Assembly: GCA_003241055.1 (NCBI GenBank)
Contig: QFOD01000028.1
Coordinates: forward strand, 4,385 to 68,384
DNA length: 64,000 bases
Direction of reading: 5' to 3'
From: Roseateles depolymerans
Lineage (GTDB): Bacteria > Pseudomonadota > Gammaproteobacteria > Burkholderiales > Burkholderiaceae_C
Part shown: positions 1-6,995 of the stretch, in pieces
Numbering within the stretch: position 1 is the stretch's first letter
How the letters are laid out: every line of letters starts with the position of its first letter
Notes under the pieces: generated by a model
What the model was told of the DNA's origin: nothing
What the model saw: the letters and a program-made list of their open reading frames with translations, nothing else
The model's database searches: none
Made by a program: the position numbers and the translations under genes

Positions 1-78
1 GGCCTCGGTGATTTCCAGTTCGGAGATGTTCGACTCCGAAACGAGATCGATCAGGGTTTTGAGCTTGCGCAGGTCCAT
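1..78 (-). CDS. accB: Biotin carboxyl carrier protein of acetyl-CoA carboxylase, N-terminal fragment
   Basis: Only the first 26 codons lie in the window; the gene runs off the left edge. The readable N-terminus, starting MDLRKLKTLIDLVSES, is the typical beginning of AccB, the subunit that carries biotin between the carboxylase and the carboxyltransferase in the first step of fatty acid synthesis. The ATG is at position 78 on the minus strand, with a purine-rich GGAG upstream. aroQ lies 53 bases upstream on the same strand, and the aroQ-accB pairing is the usual one in proteobacteria, where accC normally follows. The biotinylated lysine domain is outside the window. Confidence 0.85.
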   Translation of the reverse strand, partial: MDLRKLKTLIDLVSESNISELEITEA

Positions 79-131
79 GGGGGAGGCTCCAGGCTTGACT
101 AGTTGTTGTACGGGAAAGCGAGTGCGGCGGA

Positions 132-572
132 TCAGGCCTTGCGCAGCGCCTGCAGCGCATGGCTCAACGCCAGCTGGTAGCCATGGGCACCCAGCCCGCA
201 GATCACGCCCACCGCCAGATCGCTGAAATAGCTGTGCTGACGGAAGGCCTCGCGGCGGTGGATATTGGACAGATGGACTTCGATGAAGGGCAGGGCCACG
301 GCCGCCAGCGCGTCGCGCATGGCGACGCTGGTGTGGGTGTAGGCGGCGGGGTTGATCAGGATGAACCGGGTACCATCCGCCCTCGCGGCCTGGATGCGGT
401 CCACCAGCTGACCCTCGTGGTTGCTCTGGAAGCTCTCCAGTCGGGCGCCTGCGGCGGCAGCGGTCTGCTGCAGGTCGGCGTCGATCTGGGCGAGGGTCTG
501 CGAGCCATACACCTCGGGCTCGCGGGTGCCGAGCAGGTTGAGGTTGGGGCCATGCAGAACGAGAATTTGCAT
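132..572 (-). CDS. aroQ: Type II 3-dehydroquinate dehydratase
   Basis: This cytoplasmic enzyme converts 3-dehydroquinate to 3-dehydroshikimate in the shikimate pathway. The 146-aa length and the opening HGPNLNLLGTREPEVYG are diagnostic of the small dodecameric type II class; Tyr22 of that segment is the expected catalytic tyrosine. The conserved SNHEGQLVD, NPAAYTHTSVA and HLSNIHRREAFRQHSY blocks are all present and hold the catalytic histidine and anion-binding residues. It probably shares a transcript with accB downstream. The 103-base gap before it (573-675) is locally A+T-rich and is the likely promoter region. aroE of the same pathway lies 2 kb away on the same strand. Confidence 0.96.
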   Translation of the reverse strand: MQILVLHGPNLNLLGTREPEVYGSQTLAQIDADLQQTAAAAGARLESFQSNHEGQLVDRIQAARADGTRFILINPAAYTHTSVAMRDALAAVALPFIEVHLSNIHRREAFRQHSYFSDLAVGVICGLGAHGYQLALSHALQALRKA

Positions 573-675
573 CGAAGCTGTGGCGGTTCCATTTCTAGAG
601 CGCCGCCACTAAAACTGACGAAGGGCGAACTTTAGTCGTTTTCGACGCTGTTTCCCGAACTCGGCGACATTTTTA

Positions 676-1197
676 TCAAGATCGCGCGAGTTCTCGCAGT
701 TCTTCGAGTCGTGTGCTGCCCAGGCGTCGCCAGCTGATGGCGCCGCCCTCATCGAACAGCAGCGAGAAGGGCAGACCGCCGGCCTCGTTGCCCAGCGCAC
801 GCACCAGGCTCAGCCCGTCCGCGCCCGCCAGCGCCACCGGGAAGTCCAGCGGCGTCTTCTGCAGGAAGGCCTTGACCGGCTCGGCCTGGTCCACCGCCAG
901 GCCCAGCACCTGCCAGCCACGGCTGCGCACCTCGCCGTAGAACTGGTTGATCTCGGGCAGCTCCTTCACGCAGGGCGGGCACCAGGTGGCCCAGAAATTC
1001 ACGAGCAGCGGGCCGCCGCGCCAGGGCGCCACGGCCACGGTCTGACCGTCCGGTGCGGTGAACTGGCGCTGCCAGAAGTCTTGCGCGGCCGGCGAGACCT
1101 CGGGCTGTTGGTGGCGGCGCCAGGCCAGGCCGGCGCCCAGGGCGGCGGCCGTGGCCGCGGCGGCGCCCAGCAGCAGGCGGCGATTCATCGGGGTCAT
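676..1197 (-). CDS. TlpA-family thiol:disulfide oxidoreductase
   Basis: A 173-aa protein with an N-terminal membrane or export segment (RRLLLGAAAATAAALGAGLAW, about residues 5-25) followed by a thioredoxin fold. The active site is FWATWCPPCVKELP, the WCPPC motif of TlpA/ResA proteins, which act as reductants in the periplasm, often for cytochrome c or copper-site maturation. A later cis-proline region (GGLPFSLLF) is present. I chose the ATG at 1197 because it overlaps the TGA of the preceding gene (ATGA, 1194-1197); an ATG at 1188 would serve equally well. The export route is not certain: the double arginine hints at Tat, but the segment could be a simple membrane anchor. Confidence 0.88.
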   Translation of the reverse strand: MTPMNRRLLLGAAAATAAALGAGLAWRRHQQPEVSPAAQDFWQRQFTAPDGQTVAVAPWRGGPLLVNFWATWCPPCVKELPEINQFYGEVRSRGWQVLGLAVDQAEPVKAFLQKTPLDFPVALAGADGLSLVRALGNEAGGLPFSLLFDEGGAISWRRLGSTRLEELRELARS

Positions 1198-1793
1198 GCG
1201 TCGGTGTCCAGCAGTTGTTGCAGCGCGTCCAGGTCGCCGCGCTCGGTGCGGCCGCGCGCATCGGGCTTGAGCGCGCCGCGCAGGTCGTCGAAGTCCAGCA
1301 CCGTCAGGCACAGCGTCACCCGTTCCTGCAGCGCCGGGCAAGGGATGTCCAGCAGCAGCCAGTCTGCCGGCTTGCCGTGGCGGCCGCGCGGGCCGGCGCC
1401 TTCGGCCACATCGAAATCCAGGCCTTGGTTGACCAGGGCGATCTCGGCGGACTTGGGGTCGTCGCAGAACAGCTGCAGGTGGATGTTGGACAGGCGGGTG
1501 GCCGTGCCGCGCCAGACCGCGCCGGTCAGGTGAGGGCGGAACTCCGCCAGCCGCGCCATCCAGCGTGCAGCCAGTTCCCGCAGCGCACGAAGCTCCTCGG
1601 GCTGGGTGTCGGCGTGAAAGATGGCGATGTACTCGCGAACGGCGTCTTCCACCTGGTCGTTGCCCGGCAGGGCGGCGCGGGGCAGGCCCAGGTCGCGGGC
1701 GGCGCGCTGCTTGGCGGCGCCCCAGTCCAGACCTTCGTCGACGATGAGTCGGGCGGCGGCGTTGGCGATTTCGGCGGCGATGTCGTCTCGCAT
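1194..1793 (-). CDS. Conserved hypothetical protein with a nucleotidyltransferase-like segment
   Basis: A 199-aa cytoplasmic protein starting MRDDIAAEIANAAARL. I recognise it as a family conserved in Burkholderiales, at times labelled as a UDP-N-acetylmuramate-alanine ligase; nothing here supports that name, since there is no ATP-grasp or Mur ligase P-loop. The central GAVWRGTATRLSNIHLQLFCDD resembles the helical-turn and acidic-strand pattern of small nucleotidyltransferases (G-S-x-A-x-G-x-x-S-D-h-D), but the acidic pair is replaced by SNIHL, so activity is doubtful. The gene is 5 bases after mtgA and overlaps the TlpA gene by 4 bases, so the three are probably co-translated. Confidence 0.75.
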   Translation of the reverse strand: MRDDIAAEIANAAARLIVDEGLDWGAAKQRAARDLGLPRAALPGNDQVEDAVREYIAIFHADTQPEELRALRELAARWMARLAEFRPHLTGAVWRGTATRLSNIHLQLFCDDPKSAEIALVNQGLDFDVAEGAGPRGRHGKPADWLLLDIPCPALQERVTLCLTVLDFDDLRGALKPDARGRTERGDLDALQQLLDTDA

Positions 1794-1798
1794 GGGGT

Positions 1799-2518
1799 TC
1801 AGGGCGGCAGGCTGACGTCGTTCATGCGCGCCACGATGACGCCTGCTCGGCCCAGCACATAGCCGGAGGCCGGCTGGCGCTCGAAGCGCTTGGGGGCGGG
1901 CAGCATCACGGCGAGGCGCGCCGCCTCGAAGGCCGACAGCCGCGCGGCATCGGTGCGGAAATAGGTGCGTGCGGCGGCCTGGGCGCCGAACACCCCCTCG
2001 CCCCACTCGACGCTGTTCAGGTAGATCTCCAGGATGCGGCGCTTGTCCAGCAGCGCCTCCAGCATCAGCGTGATCACCAGCTCCTGGCCCTTGCGCACCA
2101 GGTTGCGCTCGCCGGACAGGAACAGGTTCTTGGCCAGCTGCTGGGTGATGGTGGAGCCGCCCACCACCTTGGCGCTGGTCCGGCCACGCGCCTCGGCGCG
2201 GGCCTGGGCCTTCTCGTTCTTTTTCCAGGCACCCTGCAGCGCATCCCAGTCCACGCCGCCGTGCTCGGTGAAGCCGGCGTCCTCGCTGGCGATGACGGCG
2301 CGCTTGAGCGTCCTGGGCAGCTGGGCGTCGTCCACCCAGTCCTGCCGCCAGGCGAGCTGGTGCCTGTCGGTCAGCAGGCGCAGCGCCTCGCTGCGCTGGA
2401 AGCTGGTGGACTGCGGCGCGATCCAGCGCATCAGCAGGATGCGCGCGCCGAAGTAGAGCTGCAGGCTCAGCACGGCCAGCAGCAGCACGCCGGCCAGGCG
2501 CAGCAGGTGCCGGGTCAT
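1799..2518 (-). CDS. mtgA: Monofunctional peptidoglycan glycosyltransferase
   Basis: MtgA polymerises lipid II into glycan strands at the periplasmic face of the inner membrane. The 239-aa protein has one N-terminal membrane helix (about residues 5-28) and a GT51 domain. The catalytic glutamate block reads SEDAGFTEHGGVDWDAL, and the second signature GGSTITQQLAKNLFLS is intact, as is the RKGQELVITLMLE block. There is no transpeptidase domain, which separates it from class A penicillin-binding proteins. The start at 2518 overlaps the aroE stop by 4 bases. Linkage of aroE and mtgA is common in betaproteobacteria. Confidence 0.95.
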   Translation of the reverse strand: MTRHLLRLAGVLLLAVLSLQLYFGARILLMRWIAPQSTSFQRSEALRLLTDRHQLAWRQDWVDDAQLPRTLKRAVIASEDAGFTEHGGVDWDALQGAWKKNEKAQARAEARGRTSAKVVGGSTITQQLAKNLFLSGERNLVRKGQELVITLMLEALLDKRRILEIYLNSVEWGEGVFGAQAAARTYFRTDAARLSAFEAARLAVMLPAPKRFERQPASGYVLGRAGVIVARMNDVSLPP

Positions 2519-3402
2519 GCCTTCAACCCGTTGCCAGCCCTGCCGTTCAGTTCGGCACGCAGCGCGGCCAGGACCGGGGCGGTGTCGGGCCGCACGCCGC
2601 GCCAGAAGCAGAAGGCCTCGGCGGCCTGCTCCACCAGCATGCCCAGGCCATCACGCGGCTCGGCGCCGTGGGCGGCCGCCCAGTCCAGAAAGCTCTGGGC
2701 GGCGGGGCCGTACATCAGGTCCACCGCCAGAGCACCGGGCCGCAGCGTGCGTGCGTCCACCGGCGCACCGCTGCCGGCCAGGCTGCTGCTGCTGGCGTTG
2801 ATCACCACATCCTGGGCCGCGGGCGCATCGGCCAGCGCGGCGCTGTGCAGGGCCACGCCGTGCGCCCGGCCGAGCTCGGCGTGGCTGTCGACCAGCGCGC
2901 GGGCCTTGTCCGGGCTGCGGTTCACGACCGTGATGCGGGCCGGCCTGGCCGCGATCAGCGCGCCCAGCACGCCGGCCGCCGCGCCACCGGCGCCCACCAG
3001 CAGCAGCTGCAGGCCGGACAGCGGGCGGGCGGCGTTGTGTTCCAGGTCGCGCACCAGGCCGGCGCCATCGGTGTTGTCGCCCCACCAGCCGTCGGCATCG
3101 AAGCGCAGCGTGTTGACCGCGCCGGCCAGTTCGGCCCGCGGCGTGCGATGGGCGGCCAGCTGGAAGGCCTCGAACTTGAAGGGCACGGTGACGTTGCAGC
3201 CGCGCGCGCCGGCCGCTGCAAAGGCGCGCACCGCGGGCTCGAAGCCGTCCAGCGGCGCCAGCAGGCGGCCGTAATCCACCGCCTGGCCGGTCTGGGCGGC
3301 GAACAGCGCGTGGATGCGCGGCGAGCGGCTGTGCTCGACGGGGTGGCCGACGACGGCGTAACGGTCGATGGGGAGGTCGGCGGGGTGGTTCTCGGCGTTC
3401 AT
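2515..3402 (-). CDS. aroE: Shikimate dehydrogenase (NADP-dependent)
   Basis: This enzyme reduces 3-dehydroshikimate to shikimate. The protein is 295 aa, a little longer than E. coli AroE (272 aa). The substrate-binding block is GHPVEHSRSPRIHALF, the catalytic lysine lies in GCNVTVPFK, and the NTD pair in GDNTDGAGL is conserved. The glycine-rich nucleotide loop is GAGGAAAGVLGAL, followed by NRS for the NADP phosphate. The start at 3402 overlaps the end of the upstream TonB-like gene by 4 bases, so the genes from the ribonuclease down to the TlpA protein look like one transcription unit. Confidence 0.95.
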   Translation of the reverse strand: MNAENHPADLPIDRYAVVGHPVEHSRSPRIHALFAAQTGQAVDYGRLLAPLDGFEPAVRAFAAAGARGCNVTVPFKFEAFQLAAHRTPRAELAGAVNTLRFDADGWWGDNTDGAGLVRDLEHNAARPLSGLQLLLVGAGGAAAGVLGALIAARPARITVVNRSPDKARALVDSHAELGRAHGVALHSAALADAPAAQDVVINASSSSLAGSGAPVDARTLRPGALAVDLMYGPAAQSFLDWAAAHGAEPRDGLGMLVEQAAEAFCFWRGVRPDTAPVLAALRAELNGRAGNGLKA

Positions 3403-4250
3403 GGCTGTCCGGTCAGGCTGGTTTCCAGCCCGTCATCGCGGGTGAACTTGAATCGGGAGGTGATGACCAGGATCTCCGCGCCCTGGCGCATCGCGGCGCT
3501 GAAGCTGCCGAAGGGTGCCGCGCCCTTGACGATGGCGATGGCGCGTTTGTCCAGCGTGGCGTTGCCGCTGGAGGCCAGGATCTCGGTCTCGACGACCCGG
3601 CCGCGCTGGTCGACGTGGATGTTCATGGTCAGCTCGCCGTAGAGCTTGCGGCCGCCGGCCTCGGGGAAGTCGCGCGTGCCGCGCTCCTCGATGCGGCGGC
3701 GCAGCTGGTCGTAGTACTGCGCATAGACCACCTCGCGGGTGGCCGGGCTCACGTAGCGGCGGCGCGGCCGCGCACTCTCCTCGTTGACCCGCTTCTCGAT
3801 CTCGCCCAGCGTCTGCACCAGCTGGCGGCGCTTCTCGGCGCGGGCGCGCTCGTTGGGGTCGGTCTTCTCGCGGCGCGGGTCGGGCGGTGGCAGCAGTGCC
3901 AGCTCGCGCCGCAGCTGGGCCAGCAGCTGCTGCTGTTGCTCCTGCAGCTGGGCCATCTGGCTGCGCTGCAGCTCGGCGGAGTCGCCGTCCTCGTTCAGGC
4001 GTGCCGGCGGCAGCGGCGAGGTGGAGCGCCCGCGGTCGGCGTCACCCCCGCCGGCCAGGTTGGCCTGGGCCAGCGCGGCGGCCTTGGTGGGCGCCTCCTG
4101 GGAGCGCGTGTTCACCAGGATCACCTCGAGCGGTGTGTCCTGGAAGATGCGGTTGAACGCCTCGGGTGCGGCGATGCGCAGGCTCAGCAGCGCCGCATGC
4201 ACGCCCAGCGAGAACGCCAGCGCGATCTGCAGCGTGCTGGGCCGCCGCAT
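3399..4250 (-). CDS. TonB-type energy transducer (C-terminal TonB domain)
   Basis: A 283-aa inner-membrane protein. One N-terminal helix (LQIALAFSLGVHAALL, about residues 6-25) with a histidine in the helix is typical of TonB. Next comes a long linker that is glutamine- and charge-rich (a QLQEQQQQLLAQLRREL stretch, probably coiled coil) rather than the usual Pro-Lys rod. The last 90 residues match the TonB C-terminal fold, including YGELTMNIHVDQRGRVVETEI and the ASSG turn. No exbB or exbD is adjacent. The ATG at 4250 was chosen because it begins the membrane helix and sits one base after the ribonuclease stop codon. The client receptor is unknown. Confidence 0.85.
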   Translation of the reverse strand: MRRPSTLQIALAFSLGVHAALLSLRIAAPEAFNRIFQDTPLEVILVNTRSQEAPTKAAALAQANLAGGGDADRGRSTSPLPPARLNEDGDSAELQRSQMAQLQEQQQQLLAQLRRELALLPPPDPRREKTDPNERARAEKRRQLVQTLGEIEKRVNEESARPRRRYVSPATREVVYAQYYDQLRRRIEERGTRDFPEAGGRKLYGELTMNIHVDQRGRVVETEILASSGNATLDKRAIAIVKGAAPFGSFSAAMRQGAEILVITSRFKFTRDDGLETSLTGQP

Positions 4251-4251
4251 G

Positions 4252-6279
4252 TCAGGCCTGGCCTGCGTCGGCCGGGGCGGCCTCGTTGACGTCGATGGCC
4301 AGGGCCAGCGGTGCGGCAGCGGCCATGTCCTCGTCGTCGGCTTCGGCCTCGTCACCCGTGGATGCAGCCTCGTCCAGCCGCTCGATCAACGTGGCGTGCA
4401 GGTCCAGCGTCATCTCGTCGATGCCGGTGACCCGCACCTTCACATGGCTGCCGCGCGGCAGCGGCTCGCAGCCCAGGGCCTTGAACACCAGCGGCAGGTC
4501 GTCGGCCCGCACCAGGCCTTCCTTCATCACGCTGGCGGTCAGCTCGGTGATGCCCTGCTGCTGCAGATAGCGCAGCGTCCAGAAACGCTCGATGCCGTTC
4601 TGGAAGCCGTTGTAGGCGCCGTAGGCGGCCTCGAAGCCCGAGATGATGGAGAACAGCTGAGCGTCCTTGGGCTTGAAGGGCGCGACCAGCGCGGCCGTCT
4701 TGCCGTGGCGGGCGCAGGCAATGATCTGCCACTGGTTGACCAGGTCCACATAGCGGCGCAGCGGCGATGTCGCCCAGGTGTACTGCGCGACGCCCATGCC
4801 GGCGTGGGGCAGGGCCTTGACGCCCATGCGCACCTTGATGCCGGGTGCCAGGCTGGCCTGGCTGCGGTAGATGCCGGGCAGGCCCAGCTCGGCCAGCCAG
4901 CCGCCCCAGGCCGAGTTGGCCAGGATCATGGCCTCGGCCACGATCAGGTCCAGCGAGCTGCCGCGGGCGCGCACGCTGATCTCCACGGTTTCGTCGCCGG
5001 CCGGCGGCTCGGTGCGCTCGCCGGCCAGGCGGAAGTTGTAGTCGGGCCGGTTGAAGTTCTCGGGCTTGCCGCGCACCACCTCGCGCTGGGCCTTCAGGTG
5101 CTTGGCCAGGCGCCAGGCAAAGGCCAGCTCGGGCGCGAAGGCGTAGTCGGCCGGGGCCTGGCCCGACAGCGTGGCGTCGGTGACGATGCCGTCCAGCTTG
5201 TCGTGGCGCAGGTTGGCGGCGATGGGCACGCGCTCGAGCTTGGTCTCGCGGGCCTTCACCTCGAAGGTGGCCTCGTCCAGCGTGAAGTAGATGGACACGG
5301 CCGGGCAGTCGCGGCCCTCGATCAGCGTGTAGGCCTGCACCACCTCGTCGGGCAGCATGGTGATCTTCCAGCCCGGCATGTAGACCGTGGAGAAACGCTC
5401 GCGGGCGACCTTGTCGACAGCCGAGTCCGGCGTGATCGCCAGGCCCGGCGCCGCGATGTGCACGCCGAACACCACGGTGCCTGTGCCCAGGCCCTGCACG
5501 GACAGCGCGTCGTCGATCTCGGTGGTCTGCGAGTCGTCGATGGAGAAGGCGCGTACCGCCGCGGTGGGCAGCTCGTCCTTGATCTCGGGCGCGGCCAGCG
5601 CGGGGAAGCCCACGCCCTTGGGGAAGTTCTCGAACAGGAAGCGCTTCCAGTGGAACTGGTAGGGGCTGGTGATGGCGCCCGCGCCCTGCAGCAGCTCCAG
5701 CGGCGCCTTTTGCGCGCGCTTGGAGGCCTCGACCACGGCCTTGTACTCGGGGCCGTTCTTGTCCGGCTTGAAGAGGATCTTGTAGATCTGCTCGCGCACC
5801 GGTGCCGGGCAGCTGCCGCCGGCCAGTTCCTCGGCCCAGGCCTCGATCTGCAGCTGCTGCTGGCGCTTGCGCTCTATGCCCAGCAGGGCGGCCTTGACCG
5901 TCTCCTCGGGGGCCTTCTTGAACTGGCCCTTGCCGGCGCGGCGGAAGTAGTGCGGTGCGTCATACAGGCGCAGCAGCGCCGCGGCCTGCTGCACCACGCC
6001 AGCGGAGGCATCGAAATAGTCGCGGGCCAGGTCGGCAAAGCCGAACTCGCCCTCGGGGGCGAACTCCCAGGCCAGGTCCAGGTCGATCTCGTCGGCCAGC
6101 GCGCGCGCCTCGGCCAGCAGCGTGGCCGGCTGCGGCTGCGTGAACTTCAGCAGCACGTTGGCGGACTTCACCTTCACCCGCTTGCCGGAGTCCAGCTCCA
6201 CCTGCAGCGAGGCATCGGCCTCGGACATCACCCGGCCGGCGAGGAACTTGCCGGCATCATCGAACAGCGCAAACGTCAT
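4252..6279 (-). CDS. RNB-domain exoribonuclease (RNase II/R family)
   Basis: A 675-aa processive 3'-to-5' exoribonuclease. The catalytic RNB block is AFSIDDSQTTEIDDALSV, with the cluster of magnesium-binding aspartates, followed by GVHIAAPG. The RGSSLDLIVAEAMILAN and TSPLRRYVDLVNQWQI segments are the usual later RNB signatures. A short C-terminal region with beta-rich RNA-binding character (GSHVKVRVTGIDEMTLDL) stands where S1 would be, and the protein ends in an acidic tail. The length is nearer to RNase II than to RNase R, but the sequence differs from enterobacterial Rnb, so I give no symbol. It is 27 bases after the esterase gene. Confidence 0.92.
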   Translation of the reverse strand: MTFALFDDAGKFLAGRVMSEADASLQVELDSGKRVKVKSANVLLKFTQPQPATLLAEARALADEIDLDLAWEFAPEGEFGFADLARDYFDASAGVVQQAAALLRLYDAPHYFRRAGKGQFKKAPEETVKAALLGIERKRQQQLQIEAWAEELAGGSCPAPVREQIYKILFKPDKNGPEYKAVVEASKRAQKAPLELLQGAGAITSPYQFHWKRFLFENFPKGVGFPALAAPEIKDELPTAAVRAFSIDDSQTTEIDDALSVQGLGTGTVVFGVHIAAPGLAITPDSAVDKVARERFSTVYMPGWKITMLPDEVVQAYTLIEGRDCPAVSIYFTLDEATFEVKARETKLERVPIAANLRHDKLDGIVTDATLSGQAPADYAFAPELAFAWRLAKHLKAQREVVRGKPENFNRPDYNFRLAGERTEPPAGDETVEISVRARGSSLDLIVAEAMILANSAWGGWLAELGLPGIYRSQASLAPGIKVRMGVKALPHAGMGVAQYTWATSPLRRYVDLVNQWQIIACARHGKTAALVAPFKPKDAQLFSIISGFEAAYGAYNGFQNGIERFWTLRYLQQQGITELTASVMKEGLVRADDLPLVFKALGCEPLPRGSHVKVRVTGIDEMTLDLHATLIERLDEAASTGDEAEADDEDMAAAAPLALAIDVNEAAPADAGQA

Positions 6280-6306
6280 AGGGGCGCGATTGTCGCCGCT
6301 TGCGGC

Positions 6307-6897
6307 TCAGCCCAGCAGATGGCGGGCGAGGCCGGGCAGGTGGGTCTCGAAGTCGCTGAGCGCGTGGTCGCTGCCGTCTATGAGGTCGCCGTCGGCGCCG
6401 GCATAGCGGGCCAGCATCTCGCGCCAGTCCAGCAGCTCGTCGCCCTTGGCGATCACGGCGTAGTAGCGCAGCGGCCGGCGCAGCAGCGGTGGCGGGGCGA
6501 TGCGGCGCAGCTCCTCCACGTGGGCGGCGGTGAAGTCGAACTGCAGGGTCGGGTCGTGCCAGGCGGTCTGCGTGCCGATGTGGCGGGCCAGGTCGCGTGC
6601 CGGGTCCACGGCCGGGTTGAGCAGGCCGACCCGCCAGCCGTGATGTTCCGGCCGCTCGGCCAGCGCCGTGGCATAGAAGCCGCCCAGCGAGCTGCCGACG
6701 ACCGCCGCGCCTTCGGCCGGCCAGCCGCGCACGCGCTCCCGCATCAGCGCCATCGCGTCCAGCGGCGAGGGCGGCAGCTGCGGGCAGTCGAAATGCAAAC
6801 CCTGTTGTTCAGCGGCCCATTGCGCCATGCGGCGCGCCTTGGCGGACGCAGGCGAGGAGCGGAAGCCGTGCAAATACAGCAGATGGGTGAGGCTCAT
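6307..6897 (-). CDS. YqiA-like alpha/beta-fold esterase
   Basis: A 196-aa cytoplasmic alpha/beta hydrolase. The N-terminus LLYLHGFRSSPASAKA is the signature of the YqiA/YcfP (UPF0227) family, and the nucleophile elbow is GSSLGGF. The late SDHALSDFE segment supplies the expected histidine. E. coli YqiA has esterase activity on short acyl and palmitoyl-CoA substrates; the physiological substrate is unknown. It is the first gene of the minus-strand run and is divergent from the metalloprotease gene across a 98-base gap (6898-6995), which must hold both promoters. Confidence 0.88.
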   Translation of the reverse strand: MSLTHLLYLHGFRSSPASAKARRMAQWAAEQQGLHFDCPQLPPSPLDAMALMRERVRGWPAEGAAVVGSSLGGFYATALAERPEHHGWRVGLLNPAVDPARDLARHIGTQTAWHDPTLQFDFTAAHVEELRRIAPPPLLRRPLRYYAVIAKGDELLDWREMLARYAGADGDLIDGSDHALSDFETHLPGLARHLLG

Positions 6898-6995
6898 GAC
6901 GAAAGTTTTTTGCCCATGCCGGGAGGGGCTTCACTGAATTGACGCCAGTGTCGCAGCCCGCGAAAGTCGTGGCTTTCCGGTTATTGGATGTCTCC

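Noticed and set aside
3784..6942. A 1052-codon open frame on the plus strand opposite the TonB-like, ribonuclease and esterase genes
   Set aside because: It spans three well-supported minus-strand genes, has no homology I recognise and is low-complexity in character.
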